Source of the DNA: Bacteroidales bacterium
GTDB taxonomy: Bacteria > Bacteroidota > Bacteroidia > Bacteroidales > Paludibacteraceae
Length of the DNA: 64,000 nt
Reading direction: 5' to 3'
Assembly (NCBI GenBank): GCA_015061165.1
Contig: SUXC01000008.1
Coordinates: 54,582 to 118,581 of the forward strand
Made by a program: the position numbers and the translations under genes. Each line of letters opens with the position of its first letter. The first letter of the stretch is position 1. Positions 23,855 to 33,944 of the stretch are shown piece by piece. Under the pieces are notes generated by a model. That model was not told the DNA's origin, did no database searches, and worked only from the letters and a program-made list of their open reading frames with translations.

Positions 23855-25141
23855 TTATTGTTTATGTGTCATGATGTCGAGGATGAGGTCGTCGGTTACC
23901 TTCATTCCATCGTGTCCGATGCGAGTGAGGTTGCGGATAGTGCGGTCGATATCGTCCTCCACGATGCCTTCGGTGGAGTCCGCATAGGAGTGTTGCATAG
24001 CCAGATACGCGCTGAAGATAGCCGTTGCCACTCCACTGGTAACCTTCAAAGCGCACCCTGGTTTGGCACCGTCGCAAATCATACCCGAAATGTTGGCAAT
24101 CATGTTCTTGATAGCGTAGGTAATCTCCTCGTAGTTACCACCCATGAGGAAGGTGATACCTGCTGCTGAACCTGTGGCTGCCACCACGCAACCGCACAAA
24201 GCAGACAGACGTCCGAGCGACTGTTTGATATAGATAACGGTGAGGTTGCTGAGTGCCAGTGCGCGAAGCGTTTGTTCTTCGCTGCATTGATTCTCCTTCG
24301 CGTACAAATACACGGGAATAGAGCAGGATATACCCTGATTACCCGAACCAGAATTGCTCATCACTTGTACCATCGCACCCGACATACGCGCGTCGCATGC
24401 ACCGCAGGTGTAGCTGATAATCTTGGTAAACAAGGTGTTGCCAAAGAGATTTTCCATTTCGGGTGTTGCTGTCAGTGTATTGGCTCGCAACAAACGCCCC
24501 AACCCATGACCGTATTGGTCGGCAAACGAAGTTTCTGCGGCTGCGGTATTCATTTGTGCTCCCTCAAGCAAGAAAGTGAGTTCGTGGGTGTCCACTTCCA
24601 TGGCGAAGTCATAGACACGGCGGAGATTTAAGCACTCTGGGCGATTGGCTATTGGCGATTGGCGATTGGCTATTGGCGATTGGTTATTGGATATGGGGGA
24701 TGGGACAAAGTTGGTATGCTCGTCGATGATGGTTGCTTGGGCGGTGCAGTCGCCGTTGGCTACTTCCACATGGATATAGAGCAGACTGGGGGCATCGTAA
24801 TCCACTTTGATAGTAGCTGGCACGCGCAACATATACTGTTTAGCATATGCCACCGCCTCAGGTGTAGCATCGCGCAGGACCTCCAACATATACTCGGATT
24901 TGCCGACCGTAGCACCGAGAGCAATAGCGATGGGCAAGCCCGTCATGCCCGTGTTGGGGATACCCACCGCGAGGGCGTTCTTATAAACATTCTTCGAGAG
25001 ATAAACGGTGATTTGATCTGGCTCGGCACCAAGGAGTTCTTTGGCGCGCGCCGTACACAATGCCACAGCAATCGGCTCTGTACAACCGATAGCAGGGATG
25101 ACCTCTGAGCGGAGTAATTGAAGGAGTTCGGAGTTAGTCAT
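23855..25141 (-). CDS. L-cysteine desulfidase family protein (UPF0597/CyuA)
   Basis: A 428-residue cytoplasmic protein of the serine-dehydratase-alpha-like UPF0597 family; CyuA of E. coli degrades cysteine to pyruvate, ammonia and sulfide using an oxygen-sensitive Fe-S cluster. Conserved parts include VIPAIGCTEPIAVALC, GNQGISCSIPV and CDGAKPGCALKV, which contain the Cys residues expected for cluster binding. A loop near residues 150-165 (NNQSPIANRQSPIANR) is encoded by a tandem repeat identical in type to intergenic repeats and looks like an insertion. It overlaps the upstream GT2 gene by 8 bp. Confidence 0.85.
   Translation of the reverse strand: MTNSELLQLLRSEVIPAIGCTEPIAVALCTARAKELLGAEPDQITVYLSKNVYKNALAVGIPNTGMTGLPIAIALGATVGKSEYMLEVLRDATPEAVAYAKQYMLRVPATIKVDYDAPSLLYIHVEVANGDCTAQATIIDEHTNFVPSPISNNQSPIANRQSPIANRPECLNLRRVYDFAMEVDTHELTFLLEGAQMNTAAAETSFADQYGHGLGRLLRANTLTATPEMENLFGNTLFTKIISYTCGACDARMSGAMVQVMSNSGSGNQGISCSIPVYLYAKENQCSEEQTLRALALSNLTVIYIKQSLGRLSALCGCVVAATGSAAGITFLMGGNYEEITYAIKNMIANISGMICDGAKPGCALKVTSGVATAIFSAYLAMQHSYADSTEGIVEDDIDRTIRNLTRIGHDGMKVTDDLILDIMTHKQ
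24637..24702 (-). repeat. In-frame tandem repeat insertion in the cysteine desulfidase gene
   Basis: Five near copies of CGATTGGCTATTGG (coding: CCAATCGCCAATAGC) encode SPIANRQSPIANR. Not expected in the protein family; located in a loop. Confidence 0.8.
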
Positions 25142-25865
25142 ATCGTTTGAAATGGAATTTTAGTCGGAGGATAGTTAAAAATACAACACACCAATGCTTA
25201 AATGTGGCGGCATGGCGCAGTCGTTGTTGCAAAATATGGAAAAGTTGTTCCTCCTTCGTGCGATTACGTTTGGCAGTCGTAGAAAGGGGATTATATGTAT
25301 AGTTATAGCCCGTATAGGGAACTTGAACGTATGTTGGATTGGTCTCCCAAAAATCCAATGAGAAAACCACATCCTCGTAAATCATTCCTTCGGGGAAACG
25401 AAGATTATACTGTGTGAAAATACTGCGACGATACAATCGCATACACGGCGAAGTGAACTGATAGAAATAGCGAGGAAGTTTCTGCTCAATGATACAACCA
25501 TCGGTGCTTACGCGTCTATAACCAATCTGCACGCAATCGTAGTTGGCAATATATGTCAGAAGTGTCTCATAGAAATTGTTGTCTAAATAATCATCTGCAT
25601 CTACAAACGATACATACTCTCCATTGGCGTGCTGCAATCCATTGTTGCGTGCAGTACCTTGTCCTTGATTGGGTTGTGAGTATAATTCAATACGTGGGTC
25701 TTTTGTAGCAAACTGCTCTGCAATAGCTAAACTATTATCCGTAGAACCGTCATTAATGAGGATTATCTGCAAAGCACGATAAGTCTGGTGTATCAGCGAT
25801 TCGATACATTTTGCCAGATATGCTTCAGCATTGTAGATGGGTACTATGACGGAAATCGTGTTCAA
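25134..25865 (-). CDS. Family 2 glycosyltransferase
   Basis: A 243-residue GT-A fold enzyme using a nucleotide sugar, probably building a surface polysaccharide. The N-terminus has SVIVPIYNAEAYLAKCIESL, the nucleotide-binding NDGSTDNS and the metal-binding DADDYLD (about 92). The acid/base region is EDVVFSLDFW. It lacks a long C-terminal domain and has no transmembrane helix. It overlaps the next GT gene upstream by 4 bp and the desulfidase gene downstream by 8 bp, so the three are coupled. Confidence 0.9.
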   Translation of the reverse strand: MNTISVIVPIYNAEAYLAKCIESLIHQTYRALQIILINDGSTDNSLAIAEQFATKDPRIELYSQPNQGQGTARNNGLQHANGEYVSFVDADDYLDNNFYETLLTYIANYDCVQIGYRRVSTDGCIIEQKLPRYFYQFTSPCMRLYRRSIFTQYNLRFPEGMIYEDVVFSLDFWETNPTYVQVPYTGYNYTYNPLSTTAKRNRTKEEQLFHILQQRLRHAATFKHWCVVFLTILRLKFHFKRYD

Positions 25866-26980
25866 GAGTTGTGGGATTTTAATGTGTGAATGAATAACTG
25901 CTCAAATTGTTGTGCTTGTTTCTCACGCGAGAATTGCTCTTTGTTGATTACTGCTTGGCGCGTGAAGCCATTTTGTTGCCATTCGTGGTATTTATTGAGA
26001 ATAAACGCCTTTATTTCGTTGATGTCAGAAGAGGCTAAGCCAGCATTGGTTTGGCGGATCGTTTGTGCCAATAGTCCATTATCGGATGGGGTACACAGTA
26101 TAGGCTTTTCACAACCTAATGCCTCAAAGAACTTGGTAGTCATCATGCCTTTTGCATTTGGGTTGGTCAGCACCAAAGCGATGCTGCTATGGCGTAGTTT
26201 ATCACCTACTTGATTCAGTGGAATAGGCTGACAATCAGTAGTGTGTATATCCAATTCTACATTGGGAAGATTCAGTTCGCGAACAACTTGCTCAATGAGT
26301 GCAGTGCTTTGGAACGCATAGATTCGCCCGATGTACGCGATGCGGAAAGTGTCGGTAGGAATATCTTTGGCATAGAACTGAGCAGGGTCGTATCCGTTGT
26401 AAATAAGATGTACGTTAGTATTATATGTACGAATGAAATCTACATGCCAAGGTGAGATAGTTGTGATAGTGTTGGCAGCGCGTAACACGCGATTGCGACG
26501 GCGAATATTTATGCGTTTGTACCAATGACTAAAAGGCTTAGCCCACCACTGGCGATGGCTTTGGTATTGGGCACCTGGTATTTGTTCGTCCAGATCGCGA
26601 ATGTCTGTAATAAGTGGAATATGTTTTTGAAGGGCAATGTCGTATGCTGCGCGTAGAGGGAACGTGGAAAATGTCGTACAAAAAACAAGGTCAAAATCTT
26701 GGTCTTTCACCTGTTGGCTAACCCATTGCGAGAACTGACGGTTGCGCCAATCGAAAAGCAACGACCATAGCGATTGCCATGCCCACTGCCATGTGTTGTG
26801 GTAGGCGATAGGTTTCTCTATAATCGGATAAGAATGTGGAAAATCAAACTCCTGAAACTGCTCCGTATATACCACAATTTGATGCCCTTGTTGAACGAGA
26901 TAGTTGCACAAATAGCGCAGTCTCGGTGCGAATGAGGGTTTGCCAAAGGGGTCTGCTAATATGAGGATATTCAGTTTCAC
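25862..26980 (-). CDS. GT4-like (GT-B fold) glycosyltransferase
   Basis: A GT-B enzyme of 372 residues. The N-terminal domain begins LNILILADPFGKPSFAPRLRYLC; the C-terminal domain has IAYIGRIYAF (phosphate loop region), TNPNAKGMMTTKFFEALGCEKPIL, with the Lys and Glu expected to bind the nucleotide sugar. There is no ATG; GTG at 26980 is the best start (10 bp after the upstream stop), with TTG at 26986 as alternative. Probably acts with the adjacent GT2 and polysaccharide deacetylase on an envelope glycan. Confidence 0.85.
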   Translation of the reverse strand: MKLNILILADPFGKPSFAPRLRYLCNYLVQQGHQIVVYTEQFQEFDFPHSYPIIEKPIAYHNTWQWAWQSLWSLLFDWRNRQFSQWVSQQVKDQDFDLVFCTTFSTFPLRAAYDIALQKHIPLITDIRDLDEQIPGAQYQSHRQWWAKPFSHWYKRINIRRRNRVLRAANTITTISPWHVDFIRTYNTNVHLIYNGYDPAQFYAKDIPTDTFRIAYIGRIYAFQSTALIEQVVRELNLPNVELDIHTTDCQPIPLNQVGDKLRHSSIALVLTNPNAKGMMTTKFFEALGCEKPILCTPSDNGLLAQTIRQTNAGLASSDINEIKAFILNKYHEWQQNGFTRQAVINKEQFSREKQAQQFEQLFIHTLKSHNS

Positions 26981-26990
26981 GTGCAATTAA

Positions 26991-28175
26991 TTATTTGTCT
27001 ATTAACATTGCCAACAGTTTGGGGTACAAACTATGATGGTAGGTGTTGCCTGTTGGGGTGGTGTTGTGCCACAAAAGTACTATTTCACCCGCATTTTGAT
27101 GAATCTTTTCAAATAGTCGCTGACATTCAAAATAGGCTTCATCCTCATTGAGGTTCATATAGTTGGCATTGCTTAGTGTGCAGTCCATAACGGTTAGTGG
27201 GTGCAATGTTAAGTGGGTGAGTGTCATTGTTTTAGGATTGATCCAGCGCACTGGTCGTGTGGTTTGCAAACGGAAGCCCACTTGGTCCGGGAACATCATT
27301 GTGAAGTCATCGGTTACCCCCACTTCTGCCAATCGCTGCATTTGGTCTATCGAGCAACGCAAATAGTGACTGCGATGTAATCCCGCCTTATCGCCTAATT
27401 GCCAATTCGCCTTATCGCCTCCATAATAACTTCCATGCCATCCTATCTTTGCACCGCTATTCTCAATCAACTGTTTCACAATGGCGAAATCGTTACCATT
27501 GAGATTGTATTGGGGGTAATCATACCCTTTGCCTTCTGTATCTTTGACAAAGTAGATACATTCCGCTCCTTCCACTTTCTTATCTTGCGCAATCAGCCAC
27601 GAGAAGGTGAAGGCAGGGTCATTGTGAATATCCTTCAATGAAGCCATTACCTTGCGCCATTCTCCGCGCACGATACCACCTATAGCCCCGCGCAAATGAC
27701 GGTAGTGAGCAATAGTATCTACATCGTGTGTCAGATAAATTTGGCTAAACGATGGGGTAGGCAGCGGCAAATCCAACAGTTTCATCAGCATGCGCGCATA
27801 CTCATCCACCGTAGGAATCATTAGGCGATTATTGATACCCAAAATAGAGTGTTTTGCTAAAAAACGTCCGTGTTCATCGCGCTGTGGATTAATCACTTCC
27901 TCTGCGCGAGAGATAAAGAAGAACGTATTATAGATAATATCCGTATGAATTACCCATGTCTTAGACTTCGTGCCTTCAACCTCTAACCTTTCACCTTTCG
28001 CCTCATTTAGGTCGGGCATAATAATCTCCTTACCCAAATGCCCGTTAGGTACAATCACTACGCGGTAATTGTGCCATTCTGCTTCATCAGATGTATAGCC
28101 TACTTGTTTGGCTGCATTTGCATTGCCGTATAGCAAGAATGTGATGATATATTCAATAATTTCCTTCATAATCAT
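26991..28175 (-). CDS. Polysaccharide-deacetylase-like protein (DUF7033-type N-terminus)
   Basis: A 394-residue protein. The C-terminal two thirds resemble the NodB fold, with the metal-site start TYLTHDVDT-like stretch (IYLTHDVDTIAHY), GWHGSYYG and LLWHNTTPTGN. The N-terminal region is typical of Bacteroidota deacetylase-like proteins whose substrates are unknown. The start at 28175 overlaps the ABC-F stop (ATGA); 28169 is the alternative. Two segments are repeat-coded: NEAKGERLEVEGTK (about residue 60) and GGDKANWQLGDKAG (about residue 255). No signal peptide is evident. Probably part of glycan synthesis with the two glycosyltransferases. Confidence 0.75.
   Translation of the reverse strand: MIMKEIIEYIITFLLYGNANAAKQVGYTSDEAEWHNYRVVIVPNGHLGKEIIMPDLNEAKGERLEVEGTKSKTWVIHTDIIYNTFFFISRAEEVINPQRDEHGRFLAKHSILGINNRLMIPTVDEYARMLMKLLDLPLPTPSFSQIYLTHDVDTIAHYRHLRGAIGGIVRGEWRKVMASLKDIHNDPAFTFSWLIAQDKKVEGAECIYFVKDTEGKGYDYPQYNLNGNDFAIVKQLIENSGAKIGWHGSYYGGDKANWQLGDKAGLHRSHYLRCSIDQMQRLAEVGVTDDFTMMFPDQVGFRLQTTRPVRWINPKTMTLTHLTLHPLTVMDCTLSNANYMNLNEDEAYFECQRLFEKIHQNAGEIVLLWHNTTPTGNTYHHSLYPKLLAMLIDK
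27385..27424 (-). repeat. In-frame repeat insertion in the deacetylase-like gene
   Basis: GGCGATAAGGC words encode GDKANWQLGDKAG. Confidence 0.7.
27970..28012 (-). repeat. In-frame repeat insertion in the deacetylase-like gene
   Basis: GAGGCGAAAGGTGAAAGG and GGTTAGAGGTTGAAGG words encode NEAKGERLEVEGTK, as in rimO and the ABC-F gene. Confidence 0.75.
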
Positions 28176-30031
28176 TCTTCTTCGCTGAGTATTTCCCATT
28201 CGTAGAGGCGTTGCTCCATTTCGCGCTTGATATGTTCATAGCGTTGGAAATTCTCCGTTGTTTGTTGTGCTACATCCGTAAGCAGTATCTCTATCGCTTG
28301 TTGTTCTTGTTCGAGTTTCGCAATAGCAGCCTCCACATCCGCAATCTGTTTTTCTTTCTTGCGGCGTGCAGCTGCGGCTGCCTTCTGCGCCGCATAATCC
28401 AACTTCGCAGAAGAGCTCTCGCTATTCTCCCCTCCTTTTAGGGAGGGGCTGGGGGTAGGCTTCTTCCTCTCCAATTCCTGTAACGAATCAATCCGCTTGC
28501 TGCGCAAGAAATCATAGATTCCGCCTAAGTGCTCTTTCACTTTGCCACCGCCGAACTCATACACTTTCTCCACCAATCCATCTAAGAAATCGCGGTCGTG
28601 GCTCACGCATATCACGGTGCCGTTAAACTCCTTCAAGGCAGCTTTCAGGATGTCTTTAGACTGTATGTCAAGGTGGTTGGTGGGCTCATCAAGAATAAGC
28701 AGATTACAGGGCTCTAATAGCAGGCGAATCATTGCCAATCGGCTGCGCTCACCACCCGAAAGCACTTTCACTTTCTTTTCCGATGCTTCGCCACCGAACA
28801 TAAATGCACCTAATATATTGCGAATCTGCGTGCGTATGTCACCCACAGCAACATTGTCAATAGTTTGGAAAACAGTCAGTTCGCCATCCAATAGCGCAGC
28901 TTGATTTTGTGCAAAATAGCCAATCTTAACATTGTGCCCAATCTTCAGCGTACCCATGTAATCCAGTTGCCCCATGATACAACGCACCAGTGTCGTCTTA
29001 CCTTCGCCGTTCTTACCCACAAACGCTACTTTTTCGCCACGACGAATAGTAAATGTGGCATTTTGGAAGACCATATGTTCGCCGAAATCCTTACGCAAGT
29101 CCTCTACGATGAGCGGAAAATCACCACTACGAGGGGCTGGTGGAAAACGCAAACTCAATCGTGAGTTGTCCTCTATATCCACCTCCAAACGCTCCAATTT
29201 CTCCAGTTGCTTGATGCGCGATTGCACTTGCACCGCTTTGGTGGCTTTATAGCGAAAACGTTCGATAAACTCCTCTGTTTCCTGAATCATCTTCTGTTGA
29301 TTCTGATAGGCGCGTACTTGTTGTTCGTGACGCTCCTGTCGGAGCACTTTGAACTGTGAGTAAGGTACATTGTAATCGTAGATACGCCCGAGTGTAATCT
29401 CAATGGTGCGTGTGGTTACATTGTCAAGGAATGCGCGGTCGTGGCTGACTAATACCAATGCACTACCATTTGTTTTGAGAAACTCCTCCAACCATTGTAT
29501 AGACTCAATATCGAGGTGGTTGGTTGGCTCATCCAGTAGCAATAAATCAGGATGTTGCAGTAGAATCTTTGCCAACTCAATTCGCATACGCCAACCGCCT
29601 GAGAACTCCGAGCAAGGACGGTCAAAGTCTTTTCGCTCGAAGCCCAAACCGATGATGGTGCGATCCATCTCTGCAATAAATCGTGCCTCATCTCCTCTTG
29701 CCAGCGGGGTCCCCGAAAAATCCCTTGATTTTTGGGGTGCACTTTCGCCTCTCGCCTTATTGCCTAATACAGACATCACATCCTCTCGCAGTGTTTTGCC
29801 GTCCACGTGCATCATCACCTGTGGCAGGTAACCGATAGTCAAATCGCCCATCTTGCTGATTCTACCTGAAGAGGGTGTCTCCTCGCCTGCCAACAGACGG
29901 AGTAGGGTGGTTTTGCCTGCGCCATTCTTGCCCACCAACGCTACGCGATCGCGCGGGTTGATGAGAAACGTGATATCGTCCAATATCGGACGCGAAGAAA
30001 ATTCTATGCTGAGATGTTCAACGCTAATCAT
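28172..30031 (-). CDS. ABC-F family ATPase (second copy, Uup/YheS-like)
   Basis: A 619-residue soluble tandem ABC protein. NBD1: GKNGAGKTT, FSGGWRMR, LLLDEPTNHLD. NBD2: GKNGEGKTT, LSGGERSR, LILDEPTNHLD. A basic linker (KATKAVQVQSRIKQLEKLERLEV) lies between and a coiled coil at the C-terminus. Two parts are encoded by repeats: NKARGESAPQKSRDFSGTPLARGDEAR in NBD1's helical subdomain and KPTPSPSLKGGENSE before the coiled coil. Its start overlaps the stop of uvrA by 4 bp. Likely a ribosome-associated translation factor; exact role unknown. Confidence 0.9.
   Translation of the reverse strand: MISVEHLSIEFSSRPILDDITFLINPRDRVALVGKNGAGKTTLLRLLAGEETPSSGRISKMGDLTIGYLPQVMMHVDGKTLREDVMSVLGNKARGESAPQKSRDFSGTPLARGDEARFIAEMDRTIIGLGFERKDFDRPCSEFSGGWRMRIELAKILLQHPDLLLLDEPTNHLDIESIQWLEEFLKTNGSALVLVSHDRAFLDNVTTRTIEITLGRIYDYNVPYSQFKVLRQERHEQQVRAYQNQQKMIQETEEFIERFRYKATKAVQVQSRIKQLEKLERLEVDIEDNSRLSLRFPPAPRSGDFPLIVEDLRKDFGEHMVFQNATFTIRRGEKVAFVGKNGEGKTTLVRCIMGQLDYMGTLKIGHNVKIGYFAQNQAALLDGELTVFQTIDNVAVGDIRTQIRNILGAFMFGGEASEKKVKVLSGGERSRLAMIRLLLEPCNLLILDEPTNHLDIQSKDILKAALKEFNGTVICVSHDRDFLDGLVEKVYEFGGGKVKEHLGGIYDFLRSKRIDSLQELERKKPTPSPSLKGGENSESSSAKLDYAAQKAAAAARRKKEKQIADVEAAIAKLEQEQQAIEILLTDVAQQTTENFQRYEHIKREMEQRLYEWEILSEEE
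28428..28470 (-). repeat. In-frame CCCCTCC-type repeat in the ABC-F gene
   Basis: CCCCTCC-TTTTA-GGGAGGGG hairpin word followed by CTGGGGGTAGG, encoding TPSPSLKGGENSE. The type is common between genes in Bacteroidota. Confidence 0.65.
29694..29770 (-). repeat. In-frame composite repeat (hairpin element plus CGCCT words) in the ABC-F gene
   Basis: Contains the AGCGGGGTCCCCG hairpin element (29703-29740; arms AAAAATC / GATTTTT) flanked by TTTCGCCTCTCGCC words; encodes the SGTPLARGDEAR segment. Confidence 0.8.
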
Positions 30032-32808
30032 ATAAAACTATCTTTTAGCTCGTTCAACGCTTTCCCCGTATAACTATCTGTACATTCCATAATCTGCTCG
30101 GGTGTACCTTCTGCCACTATGGTTCCGCCTTCATCGCCTCCCTCTTTCCCGAGGTCAATGATATGGTCGGCTGCCAAAATGATAGATGGATTATGTTCGA
30201 TAATCAATACTGTATGTCCTCTGCTAATCAGTGCATTCAGTGCTTTCAGCAGTACCGCCACATCATGGTGGTGCAAGCCCGTTGTGGGCTCATCAAAGAT
30301 GAAGAGGGTAGGTGTCGCATTCTCTTGAGCAAGGAATGATGCCAGTTTCACGCGTTGGCTCTCTCCACCAGATAGGGTACTACCTGCTTGACCCAACTTC
30401 ACATATCCGATACCTACATCTTGCAATGGGCGCAAGCGATTGACAATCTTCTTACATGCTATATCTTCCGAGAAGAACTCAATGGCTTGATTGACCGTCA
30501 TTTCAAGGATGTCATAAATACTTTTCTCGCGATAGAGGACGTCCAAAATCTCTTGCTTGAAACGTTTGCCGTGGCAGTGCTCACATTCCAACGTAATATC
30601 TGCCATAAACTGCATTTCGATAGTTACTTTTCCTTCGCCTTGGCACGCTTCGCAGCGTCCGCCAGGGGTGTTGAAGGAGAAGTGTGCGGGTGTGAATCCC
30701 ATTTGTTTGCTCAGTTGTTGGTCGGCAAATAGTTTGCGAATCTCATCGTATGCCTTGAGGTAGGTCACTGGGTTCGAACGCGAAGACTTGGTCAATGGGT
30801 TTTGGTCCACAAACTCCACATTGTGAAGCAGATTCAGGCTTCCGCGCAGACTGCCAAAGTCGCCTGTTCGTTCGGCAATACCACCGTAGTGCTTTTTCAG
30901 GGCGGGGTAGAGCACCTTGCTAATCAACGATGATTTGCCGCTACCGCTGACACCCGTCACTACGGTCATCACGTTCAGAGGGAAGCGGACATTAATGTTC
31001 TTGAGGTTGTTTTCGGTGGCACCAATAACTTCTATGTAATTGTTCCATGTACGCCTATAGGGCGGAATGGAATACGTAAATTTCTCTATCTTAGGTGCAC
31101 CTGCATATATCACTTCGCCACCGTGGCGACCCGCTTTGGGGCCAATCTCTATGGTGTAATCGGCTGCTTTTTGTATCTCATCATCGTGTTCCACCACCAC
31201 AATCGTATTGCCTAAGTCGCGCAATTGTTTTAGTACGTGAATAAGGCGTTGCGTATCGCGTGGGTGCAAACCAATACTGGGCTCATCCAATACATATAAC
31301 GAACCTACCAGACTGCTGCCCAATGACTTAGCCAAATTGATACGTTGCCCTTCGCCGCCCGACAGTGTGTTGGACATTCGGCTGAGTGTCAGATATCCTA
31401 AACCTACATCCTGCATAAACTGCAAGCGTGAGCGAATTTCTGTTAGCAAAATACCAAACGCTTCAGATAGTTGCTTATCGCTTGTAGTTAACTGCTCAAA
31501 CCATTCAGCCAACTGTGTGATTGGCATTTGGTTGAGTTCGGTAATGGATTTTCCACCTACAAGCACATACTCTGCTTCCTTGCGCAAACGCTTGCCCAAA
31601 CAGTCAGGGCATATTGCTTTACCGCGATAGCGACTGAGCATAACGCGATATTGTATCTTTGCGTATTGTTTGCTCTCCAACTCATGGAAAAAGTCGTTAA
31701 GTCCATGAAAATACTCATTGCCAACCCATAGCAATTGCTTCTGCTCAGTAGTGAGTTCATAAAAAGGTGTATGTATGGGAAAATCAAATTTGTCCGCAGC
31801 GTAAATGAGTGCTTCGTTCCATAAACCCATCTTCTCGCCTTTCCAGCATGCTATGGCCCCTTCGTATATCGTTTTCGTCTTATCTGGAACGACCAAGTCA
31901 GGGTCTATGCCAATCACATTGCCATATCCGCCACAGGTAGGGCATGCACCCAAGGGGCTGTTGAAGTCAAACAAATGCTCCGTGGGCTCCATAAACGTAA
32001 TACCATCTGCCTCAAAGCGTTGCGAGAATGTCTCAATATAATGACTATTTTGATTCCCGACTCCCGCTTCCCGATTCCCGCTTTCAGGTACTTCTATCGC
32101 TAACAGGCACTCGCCTTTGCCCTCGAAGAAAGCTGTCTGCACCGAGTCTGCAAAGCGGTTGAGCGTACTATCTTCGCCATCGGCTATCAATCGATCCACC
32201 AGCAGATAGGTATTAGCATCCACCTCTATGTTGGGACTTATGCGCAATATGTTCTCTATCCCTTCGCTATCCCTTCGGTAGAGGCGGGAGAAACCTTGTT
32301 GCTGCCAAATAGCCAATTGTTCATGCGCATTTTCTGCCACGATAGGGGATAATAGAAGTACTTTAGCACCAACGGGTTGCCTACGCAAACACTCCACCAC
32401 ATCATGTACGCTGTGGCGCTTCACTTCTTGTCCGCTTACGGGCGAGATGGTCTTGCCTGCACGTGCGAACAATAGTTTTAGGTATTCGTGAATCTCTGTC
32501 ACAGTGCCCACTGTACTTCGTGGGTTGCGATTAGTCACTTTCTGCTCAATGGCTATAGCAGGAGGAATACCCTCTATGAAGTCCACATCGGGTTTCTGCA
32601 TACGCCCTAAGAACTGACGGGCATACGAACTCAGGCTCTCCACATAACGCCTTTGACCTTCGGCAAACAATGTGTCGAAGGCCAAAGAAGACTTGCCGCT
32701 ACCGCTGACACCTGAGATTACCACCAACTTGTTGCGAGGTATATCTACCGTGATGTTTTTCAGATTATGCGTGCGTGCTCCGTGAATATGTATTACATCC
32801 TCGTTCAA
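30028..32808 (-). CDS. uvrA: UvrABC system protein A
   Basis: The damage-sensing ATPase of nucleotide excision repair, 926 residues. It has two ABC modules: Walker [17 protein letters not shown] (about 33) and [15 protein letters not shown] (about 640), signatures [10 protein letters not shown] and [10 protein letters not shown], and Zn-finger Cys sets [24 protein letters not shown] and CEHCHGKR. Two loops carry repeat-coded residues: [14 protein letters not shown] (about residue 245) and [10 protein letters not shown] (about 180). Overlaps the ABC-F gene downstream by 4 bp. Confidence 0.97.
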   Translation of the reverse strand: MNEDVIHIHGARTHNLKNITVDIPRNKLVVISGVSGSGKSSLAFDTLFAEGQRRYVESLSSYARQFLGRMQKPDVDFIEGIPPAIAIEQKVTNRNPRSTVGTVTEIHEYLKLLFARAGKTISPVSGQEVKRHSVHDVVECLRRQPVGAKVLLLSPIVAENAHEQLAIWQQQGFSRLYRRDSEGIENILRISPNIEVDANTYLLVDRLIADGEDSTLNRFADSVQTAFFEGKGECLLAIEVPESGNREAGVGNQNSHYIETFSQRFEADGITFMEPTEHLFDFNSPLGACPTCGGYGNVIGIDPDLVVPDKTKTIYEGAIACWKGEKMGLWNEALIYAADKFDFPIHTPFYELTTEQKQLLWVGNEYFHGLNDFFHELESKQYAKIQYRVMLSRYRGKAICPDCLGKRLRKEAEYVLVGGKSITELNQMPITQLAEWFEQLTTSDKQLSEAFGILLTEIRSRLQFMQDVGLGYLTLSRMSNTLSGGEGQRINLAKSLGSSLVGSLYVLDEPSIGLHPRDTQRLIHVLKQLRDLGNTIVVVEHDDEIQKAADYTIEIGPKAGRHGGEVIYAGAPKIEKFTYSIPPYRRTWNNYIEVIGATENNLKNINVRFPLNVMTVVTGVSGSGKSSLISKVLYPALKKHYGGIAERTGDFGSLRGSLNLLHNVEFVDQNPLTKSSRSNPVTYLKAYDEIRKLFADQQLSKQMGFTPAHFSFNTPGGRCEACQGEGKVTIEMQFMADITLECEHCHGKRFKQEILDVLYREKSIYDILEMTVNQAIEFFSEDIACKKIVNRLRPLQDVGIGYVKLGQAGSTLSGGESQRVKLASFLAQENATPTLFIFDEPTTGLHHHDVAVLLKALNALISRGHTVLIIEHNPSIILAADHIIDLGKEGGDEGGTIVAEGTPEQIMECTDSYTGKALNELKDSFI
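32049..32090 (-). repeat. In-frame GATTCCCG-type repeat in uvrA
   Basis: TTCCCGACTCCCGCTTCCCG words encode [13 protein letters not shown]; same family as 8124-8186. Confidence 0.75.
32256..32282 (-). repeat. Short in-frame TATCCCTTCG repeat in uvrA
   Basis: Two copies of CTATCCCTTCG; a related CCGAAGGGATACCGAAGG run occurs in the subtilase gene (62620-62668). Short, so uncertain. Confidence 0.45.
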
Positions 32809-32846
32809 ATATTCCTGCCTTTAGCCTTTAACCTTTAGCCTTTAAC
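32809..32846. repeat. Intergenic CCTTTAACC-type repeat between HU-LysM and uvrA
   Basis: TTTAGCCTTTAACCTTTAGCC words fill the 38-bp gap. Confidence 0.6.
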
Positions 32847-33941
32847 CTACTTCCTAAGATACTCCACGGCCAAACTATCCACCAGTTGTTTCAGTTCGGG
32901 ATTATACAAATTGCGGTATTCTTCGCTCAATTCGGGTATGCGAATCACTTGTCCCTCTCGTACTATTGATGGGTTTTTAATCAAATCGCGATTGGCTTCG
33001 TAGATGAACACCCACAAATCTTTTTGTGCATAGTATTTATAGGCAATCCATGCCAAACGACTATCTTTTCCAACTCGCTCAATACCAATGAAATTCACAT
33101 ATTCGCGTGGTTTATCTGCCAATGATATTGCTGCCTCCGTCACCTCTTGAACTTCTAAGCTATCTTCCTCCTGAACTTCCTCTATGGTTGGCTGACAATC
33201 TTGCATACATTGCCACCATTGTGCCAATGTTGCACGGAAATAAACGCCTGTACCTATGATACCCAATAGTACCAGCGCACCAATCACCCAGCATACCCAC
33301 TTGTGGCACTTGCAAGTCGGTTTTGCGATAGGTTCTGCGATAGGTCTTGCTTCTTCCACAGGCTCCTCTGTAACTGCTTCCACAGGTTCCTCTGTTGGCT
33401 CCTCTTCAGGTTCAGGCGCAGGTTCTATAGTTGGCTCTTCTATTGTTGTTGGTTCTTCAATAGTTTCTTCTGTCTTCTCCTCGGGAACTTCTGGAACCTC
33501 TTGAACTTCTTCAACCTCCAAACTTGGTTTGGATACCGCTTGCCCTAATTCTGCCAATATATCGACAATCTCATTGGCTTGTTCGCCGAGTTTTTTCAGA
33601 GGGTCGGGATTCAATTCTGCCATTAGTGCTTCTGTTTTAGGTTGTTCCAGACGTTTCTCTACGCTCTCTTTGAGCATAGACTCTGCGCTGAAAGTCAGTT
33701 TGTTGTATCCCTCAATGGTGAAGGTCTCGCCGGTGGCGATATTCACGCTCTTGCGTGGCGCAACAGCTTTGAGCGCAAAACTACCTAATCCTTTGATCTT
33801 GACTTGTTTATCGGTCTTCAGTCCTTCCACAACGCCTTCCAATAGGGCACTGAGAAACTGCCCCGCTTCTTGCTCCGAAGTGTTGGCGTATTCAGCTACT
33901 GCTTTGCGCAGTTCTGTCCATGTCAGTTTATCGTTTGCCAT
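32847..33941 (-). CDS. Membrane-anchored HU-family DNA-binding protein with LysM-like C-terminus
   Basis: A 364-residue three-part protein. Residues 1-90 are an HU/IHF fold (LTWTELRKAVAEYANTSEQEA, then VKIKGLGSFALKAVAPRKS). Residues 95-210 are a very acidic Glu/Pro/Thr-rich linker. A Cys-containing basic stretch (KPTCKCHKW) precedes one membrane helix (about 218-240, WVIGALVLLGIIGTGVYF). The rest, presumably periplasmic, ends in a LysM-like segment (LAWIAYKYYAQKDLWVFIYEAN, then IVREGQVIRIP). It could tether the nucleoid to the inner membrane and cell wall. Such fusions occur in Bacteroidales but I know of no tested function. It sits 3 bp after another HU gene. Confidence 0.85.
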   Translation of the reverse strand: MANDKLTWTELRKAVAEYANTSEQEAGQFLSALLEGVVEGLKTDKQVKIKGLGSFALKAVAPRKSVNIATGETFTIEGYNKLTFSAESMLKESVEKRLEQPKTEALMAELNPDPLKKLGEQANEIVDILAELGQAVSKPSLEVEEVQEVPEVPEEKTEETIEEPTTIEEPTIEPAPEPEEEPTEEPVEAVTEEPVEEARPIAEPIAKPTCKCHKWVCWVIGALVLLGIIGTGVYFRATLAQWWQCMQDCQPTIEEVQEEDSLEVQEVTEAAISLADKPREYVNFIGIERVGKDSRLAWIAYKYYAQKDLWVFIYEANRDLIKNPSIVREGQVIRIPELSEEYRNLYNPELKQLVDSLAVEYLRK

Positions 33942-33944
33942 ATC